DNA of 58,324 nucleotides. Source: an uncultured Rhodopila sp. Its GTDB lineage: Bacteria; Pseudomonadota; Alphaproteobacteria; Acetobacterales; Acetobacteraceae. Made by a program: the position numbers and the translations under genes. The notes under the pieces were generated by a model, which was given only the letters and a program-made list of their open reading frames with translations, did not search any database and was not told the origin of the DNA. This document shows positions 35,907 to 43,220 of this stretch, piece by piece (position 1 is the stretch's first letter; the number at the start of each line of letters is the position of its first letter). The stretch covers positions 1 through 58,324 of the forward strand of contig NZ_CAIWTY010000067.1 of the NCBI RefSeq assembly GCF_903915725.1, written 5' to 3'.

Positions 35907-36428
35907 ATGCGCCAACTTCTGCTCCTGCGGCACGCCAAGTCCTCCTGGGATGATGCCGCACTGCCCGACCGGGACCGCCCGCTTAACCCGCGCGGGCGGC
36001 GCTGCGCCGCGGTAATGCGCAAGGCGATGCACGATCTCGGCCTCACCCCCGACCTCGTGCTGGTGTCCAGCGCCCGCCGGACCATGGAAACGCTGGACGC
36101 GCTGGAACCCTGGGACGACACCCCGCTGATCGAGCCGATGGAAAGCCTGTATCTTGCCAGCCCCATGCAGTTGATCGCCGCTTTGCACGGCGTGCCCGAA
36201 ACCGTCCGCAGCGTCCTGCTGATTGGCCATAACCCCGGCCTGCACGACCTCGCCTTGTCCCTGGCCGAACCGCGCGGCGGCACCGCGGCCGAGCGCGCAT
36301 TGGCCGAAGGCTTTCCCACGGGCGCACTGGCGGAACTGGTGATCGCCGGATCATGGTGGGATCTGCGCGAAGGTGGCGCGAAGCTGGTGCGTTTCCTGAC
36401 CCCTCGCATGCTGGAGGCCGCCGGCTAG
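35907..36428 (+). CDS. sixA: Phosphohistidine phosphatase SixA
   Basis: A 173-residue histidine phosphatase. MRQLLLLRHAKSSW carries the RHG-type catalytic His (H9) and Arg; VSSARRTMETL supplies the second Arg and LLIGHNPGLHDL the second catalytic His. SixA removes phosphate from phospho-His, classically on HPt domains and the PTS-Ntr protein NPr. The ATG at 35907 was chosen for the family's usual start. It is the first gene of a two-gene operon with a CHAD protein, starting 5 bases ahead of it. Confidence 0.9.
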   Translation: MRQLLLLRHAKSSWDDAALPDRDRPLNPRGRRCAAVMRKAMHDLGLTPDLVLVSSARRTMETLDALEPWDDTPLIEPMESLYLASPMQLIAALHGVPETVRSVLLIGHNPGLHDLALSLAEPRGGTAAERALAEGFPTGALAELVIAGSWWDLREGGAKLVRFLTPRMLEAAG

Positions 36429-36433
36429 TCCGT

Positions 36434-37909
36434 ATGGAATTCGAACTCGCTGCGGATGCGGATGCCGCGGCGCTGCTCGCGCGGCTGAAACCTCTCCTGG
36501 CCAGCCGCGACGGACGTCCCCGCAACCAGGCGGTGAAAATCGTCTGGCATGACAGCCCGGAACACGCGCTGCTGGCGGAAGGCCTGACCCTCGCCGAACA
36601 TCGCGGCGCATGGCGCCTGGAACGAGTGACGCCCGGCGCCGAAACCTGGCTGCCGGCCCAGCCGCCGCCGCTGCTGTCGGACTCGCCTGATCCGGCCGCG
36701 CTGCCGTCCCCGCTGGCGCCCCTGGCGGCGTTCGAGGGGCGGCGCAGCGTCAGCCTGCACCGCCTCGCCGATTCGACGGTGACGCTGACCATCGACAAGG
36801 GAATTCTGCGCGCGGTGACGGCGGAGCGCGCGGTTGCGCGCATCGGCCTCAGGGGCGATGAACCGGCGGTGCGCGTGGCGGCCACGCTGATCGCGGGCGC
36901 GGTGCCCGCCGCGGTCCCCGGGTGCTCACTCGCCGCCGACGCGATCGCCATGGCGATCGGCGGGACGCCGCAACCCCGCCATCTGGGCGCTCCGGTGCTC
37001 CCCGGTGCCGTCCGAACCGTACCGGAGGCGCTGGCGCATATCCTCGGCCATCTGACCGACGTGATCCTGGCGCACGCGCCCCGCGTCGCCGAGGCGCATG
37101 ACGACGGCGTCCACAACGCCATCCATCAGATGCGCGTCGCGGTGCGCCGCGCCCGCTCGGCGGTGTCGATCTTCCGGCCCGCGCTGGCCGAGGGCGCGCT
37201 GGACGCTGTCAGTGACGGCCTGAAGACGCTGGGCGCCCGGCTCGGCCCGGCGCGCGACTGGGACGTGTTCGCCGATGAGACGGTGCCGGCGATCCAGGCG
37301 GCGATCCCCGGCGACGAGCGGCTCGATCGGCTGGCCGCCGCCGCATCGCGTCAGCGCAACACGCATCGCCGGGACCTGGCGCAGTATCTCGCCAGCCCGG
37401 CGTTCCGCCAGCTCGGCATCGAGCTCGCCTGGTTCGCCGCCGCAAGCGGCTGGCGCGTGCCGCAGCAACCGCCCGCTGAGGCGGAACCGGCTGCCGCGGC
37501 CGAGCCGCTGACGCTGGCGCAGTTCGCCGACGCGGTGCTGCTGCATCGCTGGAAGAAGCTGCTGTCGGCCGGCAAGCGAATCGAGGAACTCGACATCGCC
37601 GCCCTGCACGGCGTGCGGCTGCGCGCCAAGCGGGTGCGCTATGCGGCGGAGATGTTCGCCACCCTGCACGACGCCAAAGCGGCGAAACGCTTCATCGAGC
37701 GGCTGAGCGATCTGCAGGAGCGCCTCGGCGTGCTGAACGACGGCGCGGTGGCAAGTCATCTGCTGCTGGAACTCGGCGGTCCCGGCGGACGGCATGCCTA
37801 CGCAGCCGGAGCAATCGCCGGATACATGGCGGCGCGGGCGGGAAGGATACGGCCGCGGATCGTCAAAGCCTTCCAACGATTCAGACGCCAACACGCTTAT
37901 TGGGCTTGA
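36434..37909 (+). CDS. CYTH-CHAD protein (polyphosphate-related)
   Basis: A 491-residue protein. The first about 190 residues resemble a CYTH triphosphate-tunnel domain but begin E-F-E-L-A instead of the metal-binding E-x-E-x-K, so catalysis is doubtful. The rest (about 205-485) is a CHAD helical bundle rich in surface His/Arg, with VHNAIHQMRVAVRRARS near 226 and VRLRAKRVRYAAEMFA near 395. CHAD domains bind inorganic polyphosphate and localise to polyphosphate granules. The ATG at 36434 lies five bases after the sixA stop. The SixA-CHAD pairing suggests phosphate or polyphosphate metabolism. Confidence 0.88.
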   Translation: MEFELAADADAAALLARLKPLLASRDGRPRNQAVKIVWHDSPEHALLAEGLTLAEHRGAWRLERVTPGAETWLPAQPPPLLSDSPDPAALPSPLAPLAAFEGRRSVSLHRLADSTVTLTIDKGILRAVTAERAVARIGLRGDEPAVRVAATLIAGAVPAAVPGCSLAADAIAMAIGGTPQPRHLGAPVLPGAVRTVPEALAHILGHLTDVILAHAPRVAEAHDDGVHNAIHQMRVAVRRARSAVSIFRPALAEGALDAVSDGLKTLGARLGPARDWDVFADETVPAIQAAIPGDERLDRLAAAASRQRNTHRRDLAQYLASPAFRQLGIELAWFAAASGWRVPQQPPAEAEPAAAAEPLTLAQFADAVLLHRWKKLLSAGKRIEELDIAALHGVRLRAKRVRYAAEMFATLHDAKAAKRFIERLSDLQERLGVLNDGAVASHLLLELGGPGGRHAYAAGAIAGYMAARAGRIRPRIVKAFQRFRRQHAYWA

Positions 37910-38003
37910 CTTTCCGCGTCCGGCTTTGGCATCCCAGCATCGAATCGGGTTGAGGACCGTGCACGCACGCACACCGGCAGCTCCGACAACCGGAGTGTGG
38001 GCC

Positions 38004-38567
38004 GTGTCGTTGAACCATAAACGGCGTATTTTCCGTTCGGGCGCCGTCGTTGTTCCACGCCGGTTGCCGGGTTTGCCGTCTCCGGGGGTGTGGCTCGCCG
38101 CGGCGGGCGGGACAGCGACCCTGTTGGCCGCGGCCTGGCTGTTCGTGCGGTCTTCCGACGCCCCCGCCCATGCGCCGCCTAGCCGTCATATCACCGCATC
38201 GCCCGGAACCCTGGCGGTGCTGGACGGGGATACCTTGCGCATCGGGGACCAGGTCATACGGCTCGATGGCATCGCCGCGCCGCCGCGTGGCTCGGTCTGC
38301 CGGGCTGGGGACCGGGATGTGGATTGCGGCGCCGCATCGGCAAATGCGCTGGCCGCGCTGGTGCGGGACAAGCCGGTCGACTGCGGCATTACCGGGCATG
38401 ACGGCTATGGCCGCCCGGTGGGCGACTGCATGGCCGGTGGTGTCGCATTGAGCGGCGCGCAGGTGCGGGACGGCTGGGCCCGGGCGCAAAGCGCGGCTCT
38501 GCGCCAGAGCGAAGAGTCGGCGCGGTCGTCCGGCCGCGGCCTCTGGAGCGCGCAGAGCCGGCTGTAA
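38004..38567 (+). CDS. Membrane-anchored thermonuclease-family protein
   Basis: A 187-residue protein: an N-terminal membrane segment (about 25-50) followed by an SNase-like domain with DGDTLRIG, IRLDGIAAPPRG and a C-terminal RDGWARAQ ... SGRGLWS. These match the beta-barrel nucleases related to staphylococcal nuclease, and four Cys residues probably form disulfides, fitting a periplasmic domain. The start is uncertain: a GTG at 38004 is preceded by CGGAG, and a GTG at 37995 is also in frame. Transcribed in the same direction as sixA-CHAD, with 95 bases between. Confidence 0.8.
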   Translation: MSLNHKRRIFRSGAVVVPRRLPGLPSPGVWLAAAGGTATLLAAAWLFVRSSDAPAHAPPSRHITASPGTLAVLDGDTLRIGDQVIRLDGIAAPPRGSVCRAGDRDVDCGAASANALAALVRDKPVDCGITGHDGYGRPVGDCMAGGVALSGAQVRDGWARAQSAALRQSEESARSSGRGLWSAQSRL

Positions 38568-38820
38568 TCCCGTTTCGGTTGGGATAAAGTGCGAGTCGCC
38601 TCGCCAGTGACCCTTCGGCCGCGCCGCATCGTCATGCCGGCGGAGGCCGCATCGACGCCGTTGCCTCGATCGGCACCGCAAGGCGTGGATGACGGGTGTC
38701 CGCGCACCATGACGACGAGGCGATCATGCGCCCGCCATAACGATGGCGCCGGCTGCGCCGGAACCTCGGCGCGACTGGTGTCAATCCGCTCCAGCGATGC
38801 CGGCCGGAGCGGCGTGATCG
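38568..38820. repeat. Intergenic region with dispersed repeat and hairpin
   Basis: About 250 bases with no gene. It holds a repeat copy (38674-38714) sharing an 18-nt and a 16-nt block with 9-49, and a CCGCTCC/GGAGCGG stem near 38787-38813, just past the receiver gene's stop, that could terminate it. Confidence 0.55.
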
Positions 38821-39252
38821 CTACCAGCGCCGCTCCGGCGACGATGCCATGATCGCTGCCGCCCGAATCAACGCCGCGCGATGCCGCTCGCCGTCCGCCA
38901 GCACACGGCGCGCCTCGGCGCACAGAACATCTCCCGCAACCGGCTTTTGCAGCACCCTGATGCCATGCTGCCCAAGCGCCCCGACGGCATCGAAGCTGCC
39001 GCTGATCAGCAGGACCGGCGTTCCTATCGTGGCGGCATCGACACCGACATCGATCCCCGATCGGCCGCCGGGCATCAGCATATCCACCACCGCGAGCCGA
39101 AATACAGCCGATGTCAACAGGTCCGCAGCCGCAGTTGCGGTGAATGCACAAATCACCCGGGGAAAGGTGGTTCGCAGCAAAGCAGCCAGAACCTCGGCGA
39201 CAAGCGGGTCATCGTCGACAACAACAATCGTTTCCGAAGCATTGCAAGGCAT
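38821..39252 (-). CDS. Single-domain response regulator
   Basis: A 143-residue stand-alone receiver domain. The acidic pocket is DDD at 13-15, the phospho-acceptor is D57 (LAVVDMLMPGG), Ser is in LISGS and Lys in LQKPV. There is no output domain, so it likely relays phosphate or binds a partner, for example with one of the two hybrid kinases in this window. It is preceded by an AT-rich promoter region (about 39285-39320) containing a ttaatattaa palindrome. Confidence 0.9.
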   Translation of the reverse strand: MPCNASETIVVVDDDPLVAEVLAALLRTTFPRVICAFTATAAADLLTSAVFRLAVVDMLMPGGRSGIDVGVDAATIGTPVLLISGSFDAVGALGQHGIRVLQKPVAGDVLCAEARRVLADGERHRAALIRAAAIMASSPERRW

Positions 39253-39368
39253 GCCGTCAAGTAGCGCACCTGCGTTATCCAGCCGTTATCGGTTACTATT
39301 TAATATTAATGTTAGTTCGCAAATTAGCCGGCGTCCTGATTTCGTCCATGCAGGCCGCCGGCGATGCG

Positions 39369-40556
39369 TCATCTTTCGGTGGCGTCCGGCCATGCCTTCG
39401 GCAGCTTCTTCTCGGTGATCGCCGCATACAGCGCGACGCCGTAGGGAATCGTCTCGTCGTTGAAGTCGTACTGGTGATTGTGCAGCGCCGCACTGTCGCC
39501 GTTGCCGACATTGATATGCGCGCCGGGCACCTGCTCCAGCATGAAGCTGAAATCCTCCGAACCCATGCCGGGAGGCGCGTCGCGGCGAACGTTCTCCTCG
39601 CCCACCAGTTCCGCTGCGGCATCGCCATAGGCTTCCGCCTCCCGGTCGTCATTGACCAGCGGCGCGAACAGCAGCCGGAAATCGAGTTTCGCCTCGGCAC
39701 CGAAGCCGGCCGCGAGGCTGGTGGACAGCCGCAGCATGGTTTCGCGGATCGTCTCCATCACGTCCGGCTTCAGGGTGCGTACCGTGCCGGCCAGGACCGC
39801 CGTTTGCGGGATCACGTTATACGCCTCGCCGGCCTGGATGCGGGTGATGCTGAGCACCGCCGTATCCGACGCGGCGACGGTGCGGGAGACGATCGATTGC
39901 AGCGCGGTGCCGAGGTGGCAGGCCACGACCACCGGATCGATGGCGTAGTGCGGATGCGCGCCGTGCGCCCCCTTGCCGGTGATGACGATGTCGAAGAACG
40001 CCCCGCCCGCCATGCGCGCCCCCGTCCCGGTCATGTAACGGCCGATCGGCAGGCCGGGGCGGTTGTGCATGCCGTATACATAGTTGCAGGGGAAACGATC
40101 GAACAAACCGTCGTTCAGCATCGCCTGCGCGCCGCCGATGCCTTCCTCGGCGGGCTGGAAGATGAAGTTGACGGTGCCATTGAAGTTGCGCGTCTCCGCC
40201 AGGTATTTCGCCGCGCCGAGCAGCATGGTGGTGTGGCCGTCATGGCCGCAGGCATGCATCCGGCCGGGGATGGTGCTGGCATGCGGCAGCCCGGTCGCCT
40301 CCAGTATCGGCAAGGCATCCATGTCGGCGCGCAGGCCGATGGCGGCCTCGCCGTTGCCGTTGCGCAGCACGCCGACGACGCCGGTGCGGCCGATACCGCG
40401 ATGCACCTCGATGCCCCATTCCTCCAGCTTGCGCGCGACCAGATCCGCGGTGCGGTATTCCTCCAGCCCCAGTTCCGGATGGGCATGGATGTCGTGGCGG
40501 ATGGCGACCAGTTCGTCCTGAAACAGGCGGGCACGATCGAGCGCGGATTCGGTCAT
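39369..40556 (-). CDS. M20 amidohydrolase (hippurate hydrolase-like)
   Basis: A 395-residue metal-dependent amidohydrolase. DIHAHPELG begins the domain (about 22-30); HACGHDGHTTMLLGAA (about 102-117) provides metal ligands; FQPAEEGIGGA (about 133-143) holds the catalytic Glu; the lid domain contains GKGAHGAHPHYAIDPV; the C-terminal PPGMGSEDFSFML completes the site. Members hydrolyse N-acyl amino acids such as hippurate or indole-acetyl amino acids. Cytoplasmic. It is monocistronic as seen. Confidence 0.92.
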   Translation of the reverse strand: MTESALDRARLFQDELVAIRHDIHAHPELGLEEYRTADLVARKLEEWGIEVHRGIGRTGVVGVLRNGNGEAAIGLRADMDALPILEATGLPHASTIPGRMHACGHDGHTTMLLGAAKYLAETRNFNGTVNFIFQPAEEGIGGAQAMLNDGLFDRFPCNYVYGMHNRPGLPIGRYMTGTGARMAGGAFFDIVITGKGAHGAHPHYAIDPVVVACHLGTALQSIVSRTVAASDTAVLSITRIQAGEAYNVIPQTAVLAGTVRTLKPDVMETIRETMLRLSTSLAAGFGAEAKLDFRLLFAPLVNDDREAEAYGDAAAELVGEENVRRDAPPGMGSEDFSFMLEQVPGAHINVGNGDSAALHNHQYDFNDETIPYGVALYAAITEKKLPKAWPDATER

Positions 40557-40679
40557 CAGGCGGTTCCCCGGGGCAATGGGTCAAACCCCGAGCATACCAC
40601 GCGAACACCATCCTGCCAGAGCGCGCTGCACCCCGGTCCCGGCGTTCAGGTCCTGGCATTCAAATAACGAACCGGCAAA

Positions 40680-40762
40680 CCGGGCCTTTCAGCCCGGCTC
40701 ACCACTAAAGCAATGCTATTTCCCCGGCGGTTTGACTGCGGCCGGAGGATACGCCGTCAAAC
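40680..40762. other. Two stem-loops in a long intergenic region
   Basis: CCGGGC/GCCCGG (40680-40685/40692-40697) and GTTTGAC/GTCAAAC (40730-40736/40756-40762) form two stems downstream of the leftward 22-codon ORF. They could be its terminator and 3' structure, or belong to an unannotated small RNA. No family was recognised. Confidence 0.4.
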
Positions 40763-40799
40763 AGACGCACGATTCCACCGCGCGCCTCCTGTTGGTGGT

Positions 40800-40868
40800 T
40801 TATTGCTTAGAGAGGAAAACAATACCAATCGCAGGAGCGATCAATATCCACATCCATACTGAGGCCAT
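40800..40868 (-). CDS. Candidate 22-residue hydrophobic microprotein
   Basis: A 23-codon frame encoding a single membrane-spanning peptide, MASVWMWILIAPAIG followed by IVFLSKQ, too short for ordinary gene calling. The ribosome binding site is textbook: AAGGAGA six bases ahead of the ATG at 40868. It ends with a Ser-Lys-Gln tail, as expected for a positive-inside small membrane protein. It sits alone in a 550-base gap with stem-loops downstream. Single-helix peptides like this may be subunits or regulators of membrane complexes, or type I toxins; the sequence does not decide. A possible weak promoter is upstream near 40930. Confidence 0.5.
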   Translation of the reverse strand: MASVWMWILIAPAIGIVFLSKQ

Positions 40869-41107
40869 TTCGTTCTCCTTTATCAGTCGGATTGCGCAGC
40901 AGTTCATTCGCCGCGTTTGCATGCGACAAGAGTGACGTCCCGGCGGGAATAGTGTAAGGATTTAACCGGTTTGGAAGGCCGTCTTGTAAAGATCGCCCTG
41001 TCAATCCGGTATTTTGAACTTCTCCCACCACGCTATGCGATACGACAGATTCCTTCGGTTGTCCAGCCGCTGGTTGCGATCTTTCTTGCCCCGTGGCCTT
41101 TGCGCAA
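40869..41107. other. Intergenic region upstream of microprotein
   Basis: About 240 bases of moderate GC. It should contain the promoter of the 22-codon ORF. No further gene or known RNA was recognised. Confidence 0.35.
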
Positions 41108-41860
41108 CTAATACAAGCCCAGCCGGGCCCGGAACGGCTCATCCTTCAGGCTGAACTCCTGCCCGTTCAGGTCGTCCGCGTCCGGCGTGCACAGATAGAC
41201 GATCGCCGCCGCCGGATGCGCCACGGGCGTCAGCTCCTCGCGCGGGATCCGGCTGACCGGATTGATCCCGGAGGCGCGCACCGGCGCCTGCATGTCGGTG
41301 TCCGTCGGGCCGGGCGAGAAGCCGAACACCCGGATCCCCTGCCCCGCCGTCTCCAGCGCGATCGCGCGCGTCAGCATGTGCAGCCCGGCCTTGCCGCTGC
41401 AATACGCACTCCACGCCTCCAGCGGCCGCACTGCCGCGCCGGAGGAAACATTGACGATCGTGCCGCCGCCGAACGCGATCATCCCCGGCAGCACCGCGCG
41501 GATCGCATGGTAGGCGCCGATAAGGTTGATCTCGATGCTGCGCGCCCAGGCCGCCGGGTCGCCGCTGGCGATCGAGGCGATCGGCTCGATCACGCCGGCA
41601 TTGTTGATCAGGGCATCGAGGCGGCCGAAGCGCGACCGGGTCTCCGCCACCAGCTTCGCGACGGCGGCATAGTCCGTGACGTCGCAGGCGCGGGCCGAAG
41701 CCGACGGGCCGATGGACCGCGCCACCGCCTCCGCGCGCGCCCCGTCCCGCGCCGCCAGCACCACCGTCGCCGACGACTTCGCGCAGGCCGCGGCGGTGGC
41801 GGCGCCGATGCCGCGGCTGGCGCCGGTGACGATAATGACCTTGCCGGCAAGTCTCTTCAT
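41108..41860 (-). CDS. Short-chain dehydrogenase/reductase
   Basis: A 250-residue classical SDR: cofactor loop TGASRGIG (12-19), NNAG near 86-89, catalytic Ser in NVSSG, and YCSGK (Y-x-x-x-K) near 152-156. It oxidises or reduces alcohols/ketones with NAD(P). The ATG at 41860 follows AAGGAGCGG; the frame extends to 41911 without a better start. It is divergent from the LLM oxidoreductase gene. Substrate unknown. Confidence 0.9.
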   Translation of the reverse strand: MKRLAGKVIIVTGASRGIGAATAAACAKSSATVVLAARDGARAEAVARSIGPSASARACDVTDYAAVAKLVAETRSRFGRLDALINNAGVIEPIASIASGDPAAWARSIEINLIGAYHAIRAVLPGMIAFGGGTIVNVSSGAAVRPLEAWSAYCSGKAGLHMLTRAIALETAGQGIRVFGFSPGPTDTDMQAPVRASGINPVSRIPREELTPVAHPAAAIVYLCTPDADDLNGQEFSLKDEPFRARLGLY

Positions 41861-41945
41861 GATCCGCTCCTTGTGTCCCGTCCGCTTTACGAGAGTCTGG
41901 CCCCGCCGCAAACTCTAGTGCAGAGGAAATCAGCGGGGGAAGCCG

Positions 41946-42983
41946 ATGCGCGTATCATGCAGCCTGCCGTGCGAGGACTGGGCGGCCTGCGGCCCCGCTG
42001 CGTCCCGGGCGGAGGATGACGGATTTGACAGCGTCACTACCCACGAGCTGAAGCACGATCCGTTCACCCCGCTGGCCTTCGCCGCCCTGGCGACCGAGCG
42101 GGTGCAGCTTGTCACCTCGGTCGCCATCGCCTTTCCGCGCAGCCCGATGATCGCCGCCAACCAGGCATGGGACCTGCACAGCCACGCGAAGGGCCGCTTC
42201 GTGCTCGGCCTCGGCAGCCAGGTGAAGGCGCATAACGAGCGGCGGTTCAGCACCCCCTGGGTCGCCCCCGCCGCGCGGCTGGGCGAATACATCGAAGCGG
42301 TGCGCGCGATCCACCGCTGCTGGGAGTACGGCGAAAAGCTGAACTACCAGGGCCAGTATTACCATTTCTCGCTGATGACGCCGGAGTTCTCGCCGCCGCC
42401 GCAGCGCCGTCCGCTGCCGCCGGTGGCGATGGCCGCCGTCGGCCCGCTGATGTTGAAGACCGCCGCGCGGGTGGCCGATGGCGTCCGGCTGCACGGCTTC
42501 GCCACCCGCGCCTACCTGGAGCAGGTGGTGCGCCCGCTGCTGGCGAAGGAACTGGACGCCGCAGGCAAGTCGTTCGAACACTTCGAGGTCTCCGGCGGCG
42601 GGTTCATCGCGACCGGACCGGACGCCGCCGCGGTCAGGGAAGAAGTGGAGAAAGTGCGCTATCGCGTCGCCTTCTATGGCTCCACTCCGGCCTATCGCGG
42701 CGTGTTCGACCTGCACGGGGTGTCGGATCTCGGCGTGAAACTGACCGAGATGTCCAAACAGGGCCAGTGGAACCGGATGGCGGCGGAGGTGCCGGACGAC
42801 GTGCTGGATCTGTTCGTCGCCCGCGCCACCTACGACGAACTGCCGGCGGCGATCGAGCAGCGCTACGGCGGCATTGTAGACACGGTGTCGATCGATTTCG
42901 CCCCCGGCACCCCGGCCGCCACGCGGCGGGCGACCGTCGCCGCGATACAGGCGATCCCGAGCCGGTTCAAATCCTTCAGGTAG
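41946..42983 (+). CDS. LLM-class flavin-dependent oxidoreductase
   Basis: A 345-residue luciferase-like TIM-barrel protein. It has the family's typical patches: ALATERVQLVTSVAIAFPRSP (about 48-68), RFVLGLGSQVKAHNERRF (about 84-101) and RLGEYIEAVRAIHRCW (about 112-127). It matches the subgroup often annotated TIGR03617, using F420 or FMN. Reaction unknown. Divergent from the SDR gene, which may act on a related compound. Confidence 0.88.
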   Translation: MRVSCSLPCEDWAACGPAASRAEDDGFDSVTTHELKHDPFTPLAFAALATERVQLVTSVAIAFPRSPMIAANQAWDLHSHAKGRFVLGLGSQVKAHNERRFSTPWVAPAARLGEYIEAVRAIHRCWEYGEKLNYQGQYYHFSLMTPEFSPPPQRRPLPPVAMAAVGPLMLKTAARVADGVRLHGFATRAYLEQVVRPLLAKELDAAGKSFEHFEVSGGGFIATGPDAAAVREEVEKVRYRVAFYGSTPAYRGVFDLHGVSDLGVKLTEMSKQGQWNRMAAEVPDDVLDLFVARATYDELPAAIEQRYGGIVDTVSIDFAPGTPAATRRATVAAIQAIPSRFKSFR

Positions 42984-43220
42984 TCAAAGGTCGATGGCCG
43001 GCGACGGTCGCGTTTTCTCCTCGCCATCGCGGTCACAGGGCCCATAGGCACGCCTAAGCATGCCCCGGCGAAGGCCAGGGAGCCAGCATGATGCAAGAAA
43101 ACACGGCGAACAACCAACAATCACATTGATGTGATTGTTTTGACTACGTTAAATACAATGACAAACCCGTGATTTTAGCCGATATCACACCATCGCAACC
43201 ATCGCCCCGTAGGAACCGGC
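42984..43220. other. Intergenic region upstream of second hybrid kinase
   Basis: About 235 bases. The first half carries a GC-rich repeat-like stretch (about 43015-43085); the second is AT-rich and contains the palindrome at 43116-43139. It should hold the kinase promoter. Confidence 0.45.
43116..43139. promoter_or_regulatory. 24-bp palindrome upstream of hybrid kinase
   Basis: AACAATCACAT and ATGTGATTGTT form perfect 11-bp arms around a 2-base centre, about 80-105 bases upstream of the start codon at 43221. It is not in CRP order (TGTGA first) and is not an exact FNR box. It is a strong operator candidate for an unknown dimeric regulator. Confidence 0.55.

Noticed and set aside
43116..43139. 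CRP site upstream of the second kinase
   Set aside because: CRP sites read TGTGA-N6-TCACA. Here the half-sites are in the opposite order, so I call it only an unidentified palindrome.
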